The notes: generated by a model from the letters alone, not told the origin. Shown: positions 8,361 through 18,389, numbered from the stretch's first letter. The stretch: DNA of 64,000 nt from Thiosocius sp963753845 (GCA_963753845.1 CAVWEI010000005.1:62001-126000); one strand, 5' to 3'. Numbers and translations are program-made.

Positions 8361-11198
8361 ATGGACAAACCCCTCAAGAGACAGCGACGTTCCTCCGCAT
8401 TCAGCGGGGCCAACGCCGAGTACATCGACCAACTTTACGAGGCGTTTCGGGATTCTCCTGAGAGCGTTTCGGCCGAATGGCGGAGCTTCTTCTACGGCTT
8501 CGAGCAGGGTGCCGGCGAATCGACGCCGGGGCAGCGGGTGCCCGACGATATGCCCAATGGTCCGGGGCTCCGTCCCGACCCGCTGACCGGCATCGAGCGC
8601 CTGATCACCGCGTATCGGATGCTCGGGCACCTGCACGCGGATATCGATCCGCTCGGATTGACGGAGCTGCAGCGCCCCAAGGAACTGAATCCAGCCTACT
8701 ATGGCCTGGACGATGCGGTAATGCAGCAGGTCGTCAACGTCGTGTCGATCGATGCGGAGCAGGCGCGCCCGGTCAAAGAGGTGATCGATATCCTGGAGCG
8801 TGTTTACTGCGGCACCGTTGCCAGCGAATACATGCATATAAGCGCATCCGACGAGCGTCGCTGGATCGAGCGACGCCTCGAATCGACCCGCGGTGATTGG
8901 GCGGGCCAGCACTCGGTACAGATGCGGATCGATACGCTGCGCGACCTGACCGCGGCAGAGGGCCTGGAGCAGTTTCTGCATCGCCGCTACGTGGGCCAGA
9001 AAAGGTTTTCGCTGGAGGGCGCGGACTCACTGATCCCACTGCTCGACGAGATCGTGCAGGGCGGCGGCAAGCGTGGCATCACCGATATAGTGATCGGGAT
9101 GGCCCATCGCGGCCGTCTCAACGTGTTGGTGAACCTCCTCGGCAAGGCGCCGAGCGAACTGTTTTCCGAGTTCGAGGGCAAGGGCGAACCGGATGCACGC
9201 AGCGGCTCCGGCGACGTCAAGTATCACCAGGGATTCTATTCGAACATCCAGACATCGGGCGGCCCCGTTCACCTGTCGCTGGCCTTCAATCCTTCGCATC
9301 TCGAGGTCATTGCGCCCGTGGTGCAGGGTGGCTGTCGCGCCCGCCAGGACCGACACGAGGAGGACGGCCCCGACCTGGTGTTGCCTGTCATCGTACACGG
9401 CGATGCCGCCTTCATTGGGCAGGGCGTGGTGACCGAGACGCTGAATCTGTCCAAGACGCCCGCCTACGGGACCGGCGGGACCCTGCACGTGGTGGTCAAC
9501 AACCAGATCGGTTTTACGACCAGTCACCCGCAGGAGGCACGTTCGACCCTGTATTGCACGGAAGTTGCCAAGCTCATCCAGGCACCGATCTTTCACGTCA
9601 ATGGCGATGACCCCGATGCGGTTCTGTTCGTTACCCGGCTGGCGCTCGACTACCGGCTTGCTTTCCAGAATGACGTGGTGATCGACCTGGTCTGCTATCG
9701 GCGTCAGGGCCACAACGAGGCGGACGAGCCCATGATGACCCAACCACAGATGTATCAGCGTATCCGCGGAATGGAGTCTGCAAGGGCGCTCTACGCGAAA
9801 CGCCTGATCCATGACGGTGTGGTCACCGCGGAACAGCCAGATGCCCTGCGCGAGGAGTACCGCGCCTCGCTCGAGAGGGGCAAAGTGGTCGTGCGCGAGT
9901 TTCTGCACGGTTCGCGTACCGGTTACGAGGCGCATTGGGAGCAATACCTGAACGCAGGTCCCAATGAAACCGTCGATACACGGGTGCCTCTGGCACAGCT
10001 GGTGGGGCTCGGCAAGGACGCACTGCTACCGCCCGCGGATTTCGAGTTGCAACGGGGTGTCACCCGCGTGGTGGACGAACGGGACCGCATGCTGGCAGGG
10101 GAGATGCCTGTCGACTGGGGGATGGCCGAGATCCTGGCCTATGCGACGCTGTTGCACGACGGACACGCGGTGAGACTTTCCGGTCAGGATTCCGTGCGCG
10201 GTACCTTCGCGCATCGGCATGCGGCCTATCACGATCAGAAAAGCTTCGACATCGATATACCCCTGGCCCGCCTGTTTGAGGGCCAGCCACGTTTTGAGGT
10301 GATCAATTCATTGCTTTCCGAGTTGGCAGTGCTTGGCTTCGAATACGGGTATGCCACCTCGAGCCCGAACACCCTGGTGATCTGGGAGGCGCAGTTCGGC
10401 GATTTCGGCAATGGCGCGCAGATGGTGATCGATCAGTTCATCGCCAGCGGTTACCTGAAATGGGGGAGGCTGTGCCAGCTGACGCTGTTCCTGCCGCACG
10501 GTTTCGAGGGTCAGGGACCCGAGCATTCCTCGGCGAGACTGGAGCGTTATCTGCAGTTGTGTGCGGAGTTGAACATGCGCGTATGGGTGCCGAGCACCCC
10601 GGCGCAGTTCTTCCATCTGCTGCGCAATCAGATAAAGCGTCGTTTCCGCCGGCCACTGGTGGTCATGACACCGAAGAGCCTGTTGCGACACCCGCTCTCG
10701 AAATCAACCCTGGATGCATTCACTGACGGTGCACTCGCACTGGTGCAGCCGGAGGCGGATGAACTGGAATCTGACCGCGTGCGGCGGGTCGTGCTTTGCA
10801 GCGGCAAGGTCTACTTCGATCTGTTGGGGGAGCGGCGCAAACGTGAAATCAGCGATATCGCCATCATGCGCGTCGAACAGCTATACCCTTTCCCGAGGCG
10901 TCGCCTGGGAGGGTTGCTGGCAGATTTCGCAAATGCGTCGGAGATCGTCTGGTGCCAGGAAGAGCCGCGAAACCAGGGCGCCTGGTACCAGATTCAACAT
11001 CATCTGCGGGTATTGACCCAGGATCATCAGACACTGGGCTACGCTGGTCGCGCCCCTTCTGCCTCACCGGCCTGCGGTAATTGGCAACTGCACCGCGTGC
11101 AGCAGCAGGCATTGATTGACGCAGCCCTTGCCGCGTCGAGGGTCGAGGACCCGGGCGAACGTCTCGAGGACACCGATGAACACGATCCGGGTTGGTGA
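8361..11198 (+). CDS. sucA: 2-oxoglutarate dehydrogenase E1 component
   Basis: This gene encodes the 945-residue thiamine-diphosphate-dependent E1 subunit that decarboxylates 2-oxoglutarate and transfers the succinyl group to the E2 lipoyl domain in the TCA cycle. The N-terminal segment with AEYIDQLYEAFR and SVSAEWRSFF is typical of SucA and serves in E2 binding. MAHRGRLNVLVN (near residue 247), HGDAAFIGQGVV and NNQIGFTT mark the cofactor and substrate site, and GHNEADEP is also present. A C-terminal tail rich in Asp and Glu follows the transketolase-like domain. Length matches E. coli SucA (933). The usual partners sucB and lpd are not downstream: the next gene is convergent. The E2 and E3 subunits must be encoded elsewhere, or this enzyme works in another complex. 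Confidence 0.95.
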   Translation: MDKPLKRQRRSSAFSGANAEYIDQLYEAFRDSPESVSAEWRSFFYGFEQGAGESTPGQRVPDDMPNGPGLRPDPLTGIERLITAYRMLGHLHADIDPLGLTELQRPKELNPAYYGLDDAVMQQVVNVVSIDAEQARPVKEVIDILERVYCGTVASEYMHISASDERRWIERRLESTRGDWAGQHSVQMRIDTLRDLTAAEGLEQFLHRRYVGQKRFSLEGADSLIPLLDEIVQGGGKRGITDIVIGMAHRGRLNVLVNLLGKAPSELFSEFEGKGEPDARSGSGDVKYHQGFYSNIQTSGGPVHLSLAFNPSHLEVIAPVVQGGCRARQDRHEEDGPDLVLPVIVHGDAAFIGQGVVTETLNLSKTPAYGTGGTLHVVVNNQIGFTTSHPQEARSTLYCTEVAKLIQAPIFHVNGDDPDAVLFVTRLALDYRLAFQNDVVIDLVCYRRQGHNEADEPMMTQPQMYQRIRGMESARALYAKRLIHDGVVTAEQPDALREEYRASLERGKVVVREFLHGSRTGYEAHWEQYLNAGPNETVDTRVPLAQLVGLGKDALLPPADFELQRGVTRVVDERDRMLAGEMPVDWGMAEILAYATLLHDGHAVRLSGQDSVRGTFAHRHAAYHDQKSFDIDIPLARLFEGQPRFEVINSLLSELAVLGFEYGYATSSPNTLVIWEAQFGDFGNGAQMVIDQFIASGYLKWGRLCQLTLFLPHGFEGQGPEHSSARLERYLQLCAELNMRVWVPSTPAQFFHLLRNQIKRRFRRPLVVMTPKSLLRHPLSKSTLDAFTDGALALVQPEADELESDRVRRVVLCSGKVYFDLLGERRKREISDIAIMRVEQLYPFPRRRLGGLLADFANASEIVWCQEEPRNQGAWYQIQHHLRVLTQDHQTLGYAGRAPSASPACGNWQLHRVQQQALIDAALAASRVEDPGERLEDTDEHDPGW

Positions 11199-11344
11199 GT
11201 CCGAAAAGACTGTCGGCATGCCGCGTCCGCGAGCTACGACGGATTCCGGGTAGTCCGTTTCACGAGGGAGATGCTCCCACCAAAGGAACGCCGGCACCGG
11301 GTCCATGCCGGTACCGGAGCCTTCGATTCAGGTGGGCCTGTCGT

Positions 11345-11725
11345 CTATTTGATGTGACAAAGCTTGCACTTGGTCGGACCGGCAGGCTTCGCCAGTTCTT
11401 TCATCGTGTAATCGTGGCAGCCTTTGCATTTCAGGTGATAGGCCTTGGAGTTTTTCGGTGCCACCACTGAAAAACCGGGCACCGGGGTGTCCTTCTTCTT
11501 GTGGCAGTCAGAGCAGGGCTTGAATGGCGTGCCCGGCTCATGGGTATGGTGACAGGTCTCACACTCGTTGGTGCGCAAAGTGGCGTGCAGGGCGTGATTG
11601 AAGGTGACCACACCGTTTTTGGCCTGAAACTGCACGACGGCCTTGTCGTCCGGGACCACGTCGGCCGCGGTGGCCAGCAGGGGAATGCTCAGCAGACCGA
11701 AAAGCAGTGACTGTAGATAACGCAT
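11345..11725 (-). CDS. Tetraheme cytochrome c3-type protein
   Basis: The product has 126 residues and a signal peptide of about 20 residues (cleavage after ATA), so it should be periplasmic. Four CxxCH heme-binding motifs occur at residues 55-59, 71-75, 100-104 and 120-124. Additional His residues at 44, 47, 60, 62 and 97 are available as distal ligands. This layout matches the class III cytochrome c / cytochrome c7 group, small electron carriers with bis-His hemes. The start at 11725 is fixed by an AAGGAGGG ribosome binding site directly upstream; a longer frame to 11752 has none. It is convergent with sucA and stands alone, so its redox partner is not visible here. Confidence 0.88.
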   Translation of the reverse strand: MRYLQSLLFGLLSIPLLATAADVVPDDKAVVQFQAKNGVVTFNHALHATLRTNECETCHHTHEPGTPFKPCSDCHKKKDTPVPGFSVVAPKNSKAYHLKCKGCHDYTMKELAKPAGPTKCKLCHIK

Positions 11726-11752
11726 CGTCTCCCTCCTTCGTGGAACTGCCAA

Positions 11753-12146
11753 AGGATCCTGATTTCAGTACCGGCCCTGGCAACTCGCATGTTAATCCCT
11801 GACCGCTATTTCTGCACAGGGGCTGGAGAAAGGAAAAGGGATAAGTCCCTTCGCTTGACCGGCATCAAAAAGCCTCGACCCCGCCAAAGGCCCTCGCGGG
11901 TTGCCGACCGTGCAAGGGTTACGCATTGAATCCACGCGAGCCAACATCTTATGCGAATTAAAAGGATAAAGTGTTTTTATCGGCTGACAGACGATGGGTA
12001 AACTCCGGGCCGAGACTGTCCGCGCTGCGCCTCCGGCCGGAAGACTGTCACCTGCAGCCGACTGGAGCTCACGGTTGGTTGCCGGCGGCCTTGTGCTATG
12101 TTGATGCCTATTACCCGGCAAACTTGTTTGCGTCTCGTGCATCGCC
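11753..12146. other. Intergenic region without a recognised gene
   Basis: This 394-base gap separates the divergently transcribed tetraheme cytochrome and radical SAM genes and should hold promoters for both. I found no strong sigma70 pair, no RNA gene and no long inverted repeat. The A/T-rich patch near 11950-11985 is the most promoter-like part. Confidence 0.4.
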
Positions 12147-13892
12147 ATGCCTGCTACTGCCTCCACCATTCAGTCGCCTCCAGCCAGTCAGCAACAGCTG
12201 TTGGCCATTTACCTGCAGGCCATGCGCCAGCGATTCAGGAACGAGGTCAATCGCATGACCTCTGGCGGTATGGAGAAGCTTCTGCTCGAACGGGCGGATG
12301 CGGCTGACCTGAGCTTTCTGCTCAGCTATCTCCATGCCTTTCACTGGATGCAGCACAATGTCCATGCGGACTACCGCGAGCGCGTATTGGATACCTTCCG
12401 GGCGCCTGCACGGCGCTGGCTGATGGACCTGTTGCTGAGTGACAGTGCCGATGCATTCATCACCGGATATATCGATCACTGGCTCGGGGCCGGCCCCGGC
12501 GGCCCGGCCCAGCAGGGGCAGCTGTTGCGGCTGCTTGCCGGGCAGGGGGGAGATGCCGACCGGCTTGCCGGCCACATCCGGCGGGTGTGGGAGGACCTGG
12601 GCCTGCTCGGCAAGGATTACCGGACGGCCTACAGTGACCTGGCCCGCTACGAGCGCGAGCGCTATGGCGACATACTCGGCGAGGCGGACCTGGAAAGACT
12701 GGAACTGGTGGACCGGCTGCCGGACCCCGGCTTCGAGGGCAGCAGGCCGCGGCTGGCAAAGGCCGGCATCATCCCCGCCATGGGTTGCCCGCAGACCTGC
12801 AGGCACTGCATGTTCATCTGGCGGCCGCTGAAGCCTGTCGATGCGGACCCCGATCTGATCTATCGCACGGTCGACGCCCTGACCGACAACGTGCTGTTCA
12901 CGGGGGGTGATCTGACGCGACACATGGATGCCTTTTACAATGGCATCCGTACCATGCCCCATGTCACCACCTTCGCTATTCTGCTCAATGGCGATTTCGC
13001 CAGCGACAAGGCAGAGACCGAGAGGGTCATCGCGGCCATGGCCGAGGCGATCGAGGCGCGCCCCGGCCACTGGCCCAGGGCGAAGGTGCTGTTGCAGATC
13101 AGCTTCGACGAGTTCCATCAGGAAGTGATCGTCGATAAACACGGCAGGCTCAAGGAACGCATCCCGGTCACCAGGATCGCGAATGTCGTCGAGAGCGCGC
13201 CGCGATATGCCAAACAGGTACAGCTGGCCCTGCTGCACAAACAGACCGGTCTGAACTTTTCCATGGACGTGCTGCACAAGGGGGTCTTCGCGCGGCTGGT
13301 AAACGAGCTGGGCGACAGGGGGCACAAGGTCCAGGTGTTGTCGACCGCGCCATCGGCTCGTCTGAAGCGTAACCCCCAGGCACCGGACAAGCTGGCGCCT
13401 GTCCTTAAAGATGCGAGTTTCGTACTGGCCCGTTACCCGGATGTGCCCATACTGATGACCAGTTCCACCATAGACGGCTACGGTCGTGCCGAGCTGTTGG
13501 AAGAAGGCGAGACGGTGAAGGAAAAGGAGCTGTTGGCCGAGGTCCTGGCCAAGGGACCGGCGGCCGGAGAGCGCTTCGATACCGATCTGATGTTCTGGTT
13601 CAACGGCTGGGCGACCCTGTTCAATGCCGTGCACATCTGTCTGGGTGATCTGTACCGGGACGGCGTGGACGGGATCCTTGCGCGCCAGCGCAAGGACCCG
13701 TTGAGCCGGGCGCTGCACGTCTTCGACCAGCGGTTGCCGCGGCTTTATGCCGAGATCCGCGGCGACCTGGACCAACTGATCGCAAAGGCCACCGGCCCCC
13801 ACCACCTGTTCCACATGCTGACCGAGGACAGTCAGGTCCGGCTGCACCTGACCCGCCGCCTTGCAGGTCTTGGGTCAGACATCGGGCCCTGA
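12147..13892 (+). CDS. Radical SAM protein of unrecognised subfamily
   Basis: This is a 581-residue protein. Cys214, Cys218 and Cys221 form the CxxxCxxC motif that binds the radical SAM [4Fe-4S] cluster, within MGCPQTCRHCMF. A TGGDL segment near residue 253 fits the glycine-rich SAM-binding strand of the TIM barrel. About 200 helical residues precede the barrel, with no family I recognise, and the region after residue 380 is also unassigned. No B12-binding, SPASM-type Cys cluster or peptide-recognition domain is obvious. The gene is followed after 12 bases by a PanE-type reductase, so the two may be co-transcribed. Product and substrate are unknown. The N-terminal ATG at 12147 has no strong ribosome binding site. 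Confidence 0.75.
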   Translation: MPATASTIQSPPASQQQLLAIYLQAMRQRFRNEVNRMTSGGMEKLLLERADAADLSFLLSYLHAFHWMQHNVHADYRERVLDTFRAPARRWLMDLLLSDSADAFITGYIDHWLGAGPGGPAQQGQLLRLLAGQGGDADRLAGHIRRVWEDLGLLGKDYRTAYSDLARYERERYGDILGEADLERLELVDRLPDPGFEGSRPRLAKAGIIPAMGCPQTCRHCMFIWRPLKPVDADPDLIYRTVDALTDNVLFTGGDLTRHMDAFYNGIRTMPHVTTFAILLNGDFASDKAETERVIAAMAEAIEARPGHWPRAKVLLQISFDEFHQEVIVDKHGRLKERIPVTRIANVVESAPRYAKQVQLALLHKQTGLNFSMDVLHKGVFARLVNELGDRGHKVQVLSTAPSARLKRNPQAPDKLAPVLKDASFVLARYPDVPILMTSSTIDGYGRAELLEEGETVKEKELLAEVLAKGPAAGERFDTDLMFWFNGWATLFNAVHICLGDLYRDGVDGILARQRKDPLSRALHVFDQRLPRLYAEIRGDLDQLIAKATGPHHLFHMLTEDSQVRLHLTRRLAGLGSDIGP

Positions 13893-13904
13893 GGACGAGA
13901 ATTC

Positions 13905-14840
13905 ATGAGAATCGCGATTATGGGTGCCGGTGGCGTTGGCGGCTATTTCGGCGCAAGGCTCGCCCTTGCCGGAAACGAGGTCAGTTTCGTGGCGCGAGGC
14001 AAGCACCTCTCGGCAATCCGGGAGCGAGGCCTGCACGTTGAAAGCCCTCTGGGTGATCTGCATGTGGCGAAGCCGATCGCGACTGACGACCCGACAACGC
14101 TCGGACCGGTCGACCTGGTTTTGCTGAGTGTGAAACTCTGGGATACCGAAGCCGCCGCCAGGGCCATGTCGTCGTTGATCGGGCCTGACACCGCCGTTGT
14201 CTCATTCCAGAACGGTGTTCAGAAAGACGATGTGCTTCGTCGCATCCTGGGCGATCGTGCGGTGATGGGTGGCGTGTGTTACATCGCGGCCACGATCGCC
14301 CGGCCCGGGGTTATCCGTCACACAGGCAAGATGCAGAAACTCGGTTTCGGCGAGTATGGTCAAATCGGTTCCGGACGTGCCACTCAGTTCCTCGAGGCCT
14401 GCCGGATGGCGGGAATCGACGCCGAGATCCACCGCGACATTCGTCGCACGATATGGGAAAAGTTCGTCTTCCTGGTCGGCCTGTCGGGGACCACGGCAAC
14501 GATCCGGCAACCGATCGGGGCCGTCCGAAGCCACCCGCGGACACGGGCGTTTCTGCTGGATTCAATGCGCGAGGTCGTTGCAGTCGGTCGGGCCCAGGGG
14601 GTGCAACTGCCGAAAGATTTCGCGGAAGACCGGTTACAGTTCTGCGACGGGCTGCCCGCAGACATGACATCGTCGATGCATCTGGACCTGGAGCGGGGCA
14701 ACCGCCTCGAAGTGGCCTGGTTGAGCGGGGATGTGGTGGCGCGCGGAAAGGAGACCTCGATTCCGACTCCGGTCAATCGCGCGATCTATGACCTGCTCGT
14801 GCTCTATGCGGAAGGACAGCCGGCGCGCCAGGAGACCTGA
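13905..14840 (+). CDS. 2-dehydropantoate 2-reductase family protein
   Basis: The 311-residue product begins with the NAD(P)-binding signature MRIAIMGAGGVGGYFG, followed by FVARGKHLSAIRERGL and VKLWDTE, and has the FQNGV and KFVFLVGLSG motifs of the ketopantoate reductase family. PanE reduces 2-dehydropantoate to pantoate with NADPH for coenzyme A synthesis. Many paralogues of this family act on other 2-keto acids, so the assignment stays at family level. The start lies 12 bases after the radical SAM gene, suggesting an operon. A link between the two activities is not evident. The length agrees with the family. Confidence 0.85.
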   Translation: MRIAIMGAGGVGGYFGARLALAGNEVSFVARGKHLSAIRERGLHVESPLGDLHVAKPIATDDPTTLGPVDLVLLSVKLWDTEAAARAMSSLIGPDTAVVSFQNGVQKDDVLRRILGDRAVMGGVCYIAATIARPGVIRHTGKMQKLGFGEYGQIGSGRATQFLEACRMAGIDAEIHRDIRRTIWEKFVFLVGLSGTTATIRQPIGAVRSHPRTRAFLLDSMREVVAVGRAQGVQLPKDFAEDRLQFCDGLPADMTSSMHLDLERGNRLEVAWLSGDVVARGKETSIPTPVNRAIYDLLVLYAEGQPARQET

Positions 14841-15017
14841 AGGCCTCGTTGCGCCCTCTTCAGGTAATGGCGTCCCCGGCGAGGACGCGGCTGGCGGCTA
14901 ACCGCTCAGTGGCCCGCTGAATGTGCGAGTAATTGCGAAGCAGTGCACCGGTATATTTCGCGCCGGCGCAAACTTGTTGCTCGTTGGCCCCAGCGGGCAG
15001 AGAAATTGGCGGACACG

Positions 15018-16811
15018 CTATTGCTCGATTCCCGCGACGATCTCGGCACAGGGATCGCTCGCCGCGGACGAAATCCCGTCGAGCAGATTGGTCACGATGA
15101 CCGACAATCCGCCGGTTGCGGCGGCTGCGGTCCCCGAGACCAATGCACCCCCGGAGTCGAGCACCATGGCAGGTTTGGCCAGGGTTCCGCCCACCTTGAC
15201 GAAGCGGTTCACCAGCCCACCCAGGCTCAGACCGATGCCATCGCGTGGCGTATTCCTGAACTGCACATCGATCCGTTCGGAATTCAGATCGATGGTCCCT
15301 GCGGCGGCGATGTCAAGCTTTTCGGTACGGATCACGAATCCGGGGGCCAACTTGACGATGCCGTTGCTCACCCGGAGTGCTGCAGCCGTGCATACGATCT
15401 GGGTAAACGGCTCCTTGTTTGCGAACGGATTGATCGTCGCGAAAAGTTCGCCCAAAAACGATCCGAGGGCCGCATCAATGCCCGCGTTCGCCACCCGCCC
15501 GTTGCCGCCGGTCAACAGCGCCGTACCGTCGAGCGAGGCGGCGAATTCGCGATAGGTCCGCCCCTGTGCAGTCAACTGCATGTCAAGTTCATGCTTCGGC
15601 AAGTGTTCGAGCGCGTTGCCCTTGGCCAGCATGCCATAGCGAAACCCGCTGGCTCTCAATTTGCCTTTGGCCGTCACGCCCTGCCCGGTCCGCGAGAGAG
15701 TGCCATTGAGTTCCACCACACCACGATCGCCGGAAAGGCGCAGCTTCCCCAGTATCAGGTCTCCTTGCGCCAGACCCGCTTCCAGGTGCAGATCGCGGAC
15801 CAGAAGTTTTTCGGGGAACGCCGGATCCGGATAGCTGAGCGCCTCACCGGTTATGCGAAAGCGTCCATCGAGTACGTCGAGAAAACGAACAGGCAGGGGG
15901 CTGTCCGGGATCACGCGTGGCTCTGCGGCAACATCGGGCGGCGGATTATCCGGCACCTGTTCGGCGGCGACGAAGCGACCCAGGTCGAGCCCGCGGGCAG
16001 TGGCAACCAGATCGACGTAGGGCCGATCGCGCTGCTCGACGCTGAGCTCCGCGGTGATCTCACCTTCGGGCAGCACTGCGCGCAGGTCGGCCTCGATGTC
16101 CCGGCCGGCGATCAGTGATTGCAGCGGACCGATGCGCCCCTGCAGTTGAACGGGCAGCTCGTTGGCGGTCGCCGAGACCTCCAGTACCAGCATCCCGGCG
16201 TCGTTCGCCTGATCGAAGCGGGCGATATCGACCTGAAACAGCCGCGCCGCCGGGCCGCGATACAGCAGCATGACATTCTCCGCACGCGCATCCTCGACCA
16301 CCAGCCGCCACGTCGGTCCGGTGTCTGCCCCGAACTCGTCAAGCGCATTGGCGGCGCCGAGATCCCAACTGCGTGTGCCGTCTTCCAACACCTCCATAAA
16401 GCCCTGTGCATCGCGCACCAGCACGTCATGAAGGCGAATCACACCCGACAGCGCCGAAAAAAGGTCGATACTTACCGAGGCTTCGGAGGCACGGAACAGC
16501 TCCGCAGACTCGGCCCAGGCCGGGTTGGCCACACTAAGGCCAGACACGCTGAGATTCAGGTGTCGACCGAGCCCGACGCGCAAATCGCCACCTAGTCGGA
16601 CATCCCGATCCACGGCAGTGCTCAAATATTGCGAAATCGTTGCGCGGTAAGAGGTCAGGTCGAGCCTCGGTTGAACCAGCAGTATCGTGGCCGTCAGCAG
16701 GACCAAGAGCAGCAGCACGCCCAGGAGCACTCGGATCGTCCAGGCAGCAAATACAGTCATCGCCGTTGTCGCTCCTGTCGATTCGCTCAAATCCTTTGTC
16801 GACTCGTCCAT
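15018..16811 (-). CDS. AsmA family protein
   Basis: The product is a 597-residue protein with a short cytoplasmic N-terminus, one transmembrane helix (about residues 23-46) and a long periplasmic part dominated by beta-strand patterns. N-terminal repeats such as VDRDVRLGGDLRVGLGRHLNLSV and VSGLSVANPAWA match the AsmA family. The C-terminal block with AAGTIDLNSERIDVQFRNTPRDG, LGGLVNRFVKVGGTLAKP is the typical AsmA/DUF748 end. AsmA-like proteins are related to TamB/YhdP and are implicated in phospholipid transport to, or homeostasis of, the outer membrane. It is transcribed away from the neighbouring P450 locus with no clear operon partner. Confidence 0.87.
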   Translation of the reverse strand: MDESTKDLSESTGATTAMTVFAAWTIRVLLGVLLLLVLLTATILLVQPRLDLTSYRATISQYLSTAVDRDVRLGGDLRVGLGRHLNLSVSGLSVANPAWAESAELFRASEASVSIDLFSALSGVIRLHDVLVRDAQGFMEVLEDGTRSWDLGAANALDEFGADTGPTWRLVVEDARAENVMLLYRGPAARLFQVDIARFDQANDAGMLVLEVSATANELPVQLQGRIGPLQSLIAGRDIEADLRAVLPEGEITAELSVEQRDRPYVDLVATARGLDLGRFVAAEQVPDNPPPDVAAEPRVIPDSPLPVRFLDVLDGRFRITGEALSYPDPAFPEKLLVRDLHLEAGLAQGDLILGKLRLSGDRGVVELNGTLSRTGQGVTAKGKLRASGFRYGMLAKGNALEHLPKHELDMQLTAQGRTYREFAASLDGTALLTGGNGRVANAGIDAALGSFLGELFATINPFANKEPFTQIVCTAAALRVSNGIVKLAPGFVIRTEKLDIAAAGTIDLNSERIDVQFRNTPRDGIGLSLGGLVNRFVKVGGTLAKPAMVLDSGGALVSGTAAAATGGLSVIVTNLLDGISSAASDPCAEIVAGIEQ

Positions 16812-16987
16812 TCCAGCCTCCCGCCGCTACGGTTCAGTGCTCGAATTCCGATCCAGCTAGACGTCCGTGTCAGAAACCCATGGTAAGACCTTCATGATGT
16901 CGATCGCACCGATCACCCAGGAAGCGGCGTGCCTGGCGTTCGACCGGAATTGCGCCTTCTTTTGCGCATGCCGTTCGTTTTCTTGGC

Positions 16988-18371
16988 CTACCTCGGTTTC
17001 AGCAACACCCTGAGCTCGCCGACAGGTCGCAGCGTGCCCGCCGCGCAAACCCCAACCCCGCTGCCGCCGGCCGCAAGGACCTCGAAGCGGCGCAACAGCA
17101 TGCCGAGCACCAGCCTGGCCTCGTAAAGCGAGAACTGCATGCCGATGCAGATGCGCGGCCCGAGGCTGAACGGGAAGTACGCGAAAGGATGGCGCGCGGC
17201 GACTGCCTCCGCAGAAAAGCGGTCAGGATCGAAGCGCAGCGGGTCGGGCCAGAATTCCTCCAGCCGATGCGCAAAATAGGGTGAGACCATCACGATCGCG
17301 CCGCCCGGCACGCGATAGCCCATGACCTCGTCATCGGCCAGGGCATTGCGCGCGACCGTCCAGGCGGGCGGGTACAAACCGCAGCACCTCGTGGATCACC
17401 TGCGAGGTGTACTGCAGCCCCTTGAGCTGCTCCAGCGACGGCGCCTCATCGGGCAACAGCGCATCGATCTCTGCTGCGACCCTTGCCTGAACCTCGGGAT
17501 GCCGGGCCAGTTCATAAAGCGTCCAGCTCAGCAGGCTTGCGGTCGTCTCGTGACCCGCCAGGTACAGGGTGATGACCTCGTCGCGCAGCTGGCGGTCATC
17601 CATGCCCAGGCCGGTCGCCGGGTCCCGACTTTCCAGGTAGGCGCCAAGCAGCGTTTGATCGGCGTTCTCGGCCTGACCGGCTCGAAAGCGTTCGATCACC
17701 TCGTAGACCATGGCGTCGAGCTCGCGCAGGGTGCGCCGAAAGCGCCGATTGCCGGGCGTGGGGAGCCACAGCGGAACCTGCAGGCTGCCCGGCCCGCGCC
17801 GGCCGATGGCGGCCAGTGCCGCGCCAAAGGCGGCGGCCGCGCGTTCGCTGTTCTGACTGAGATCGAGACCAAACAGCGTCCTGCCGACGATAGCCAGGGT
17901 CAGGCGGGTCATCTCGCGTTGCGCATCGACCGGGTCGGCATGCCTGGCAACACGCCAATCTGTCACGAGTTGTGCCGTTGCATCGGCCATCACTGCCAGG
18001 TACTGCTGCAGTTTCGCCGGGCGAAAGGCCGGATTGGCAAGCTCGCGCTGGCGGCGCCATAGCGCGCCCTCACTGGTCACCAGCCCCTGACCGAGAAGCA
18101 ACCGGGTACCGTCGTAGACCGAACCCTTGACGTAGTTCTCGCGCCCGGAACGCAGCACGTGTTCCACCGCATCCGGGTGCGCAACCATCACCAGCCGGTG
18201 GCCGAGTGGGAGCGGCACCTCGAACAGCGGGCCGTGGTCTGCAACCAGCCGGCTGAAGGGCCGCAGCAGATCCTTGCCGAGGAAGGAGCCGATCGTCCCG
18301 ACCAGCGGCAAGCCACGCGGCCCCGGCAGGCGCCGGACTCGGTGATCAAGGGGTGTGGGACTATTTGGCAC
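16988..18371 (-). pseudogene. Cytochrome P450, single-base frameshift
   Basis: Two overlapping minus-strand frames together encode one complete cytochrome P450. The first (18371 down to about 17379) has the proline-rich start LPGPRGLPLVG, the I-helix motif AGHETTAS and the ExxR-type helix ending EVLRF. The second (from about 17375 down to 16988) continues with YPPAWTVAR, then FDPDRF and the heme-binding loop FSLGPRICIG with its axial Cys. The break is at the AAA run 17376-17378: removing one A restores LRLYPPAW. Full length would be about 460 residues. P450s are heme monooxygenases; the substrate cannot be predicted. If the indel is real the gene is dead because the heme ligand is lost; a sequencing error is equally possible. 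Confidence 0.85.
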
Positions 18372-18389
18372 CGAGGATGGTCGCTGATG

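Noticed and set aside
12111..13847. 578-codon minus-strand frame
   Set aside because: Exactly opposite the radical SAM gene; high His/Gln/Arg composition typical of antisense of GC-rich codons, no motif.
14943..16118. 391-codon plus-strand frame
   Set aside because: Antisense to AsmA, without recognisable domain.
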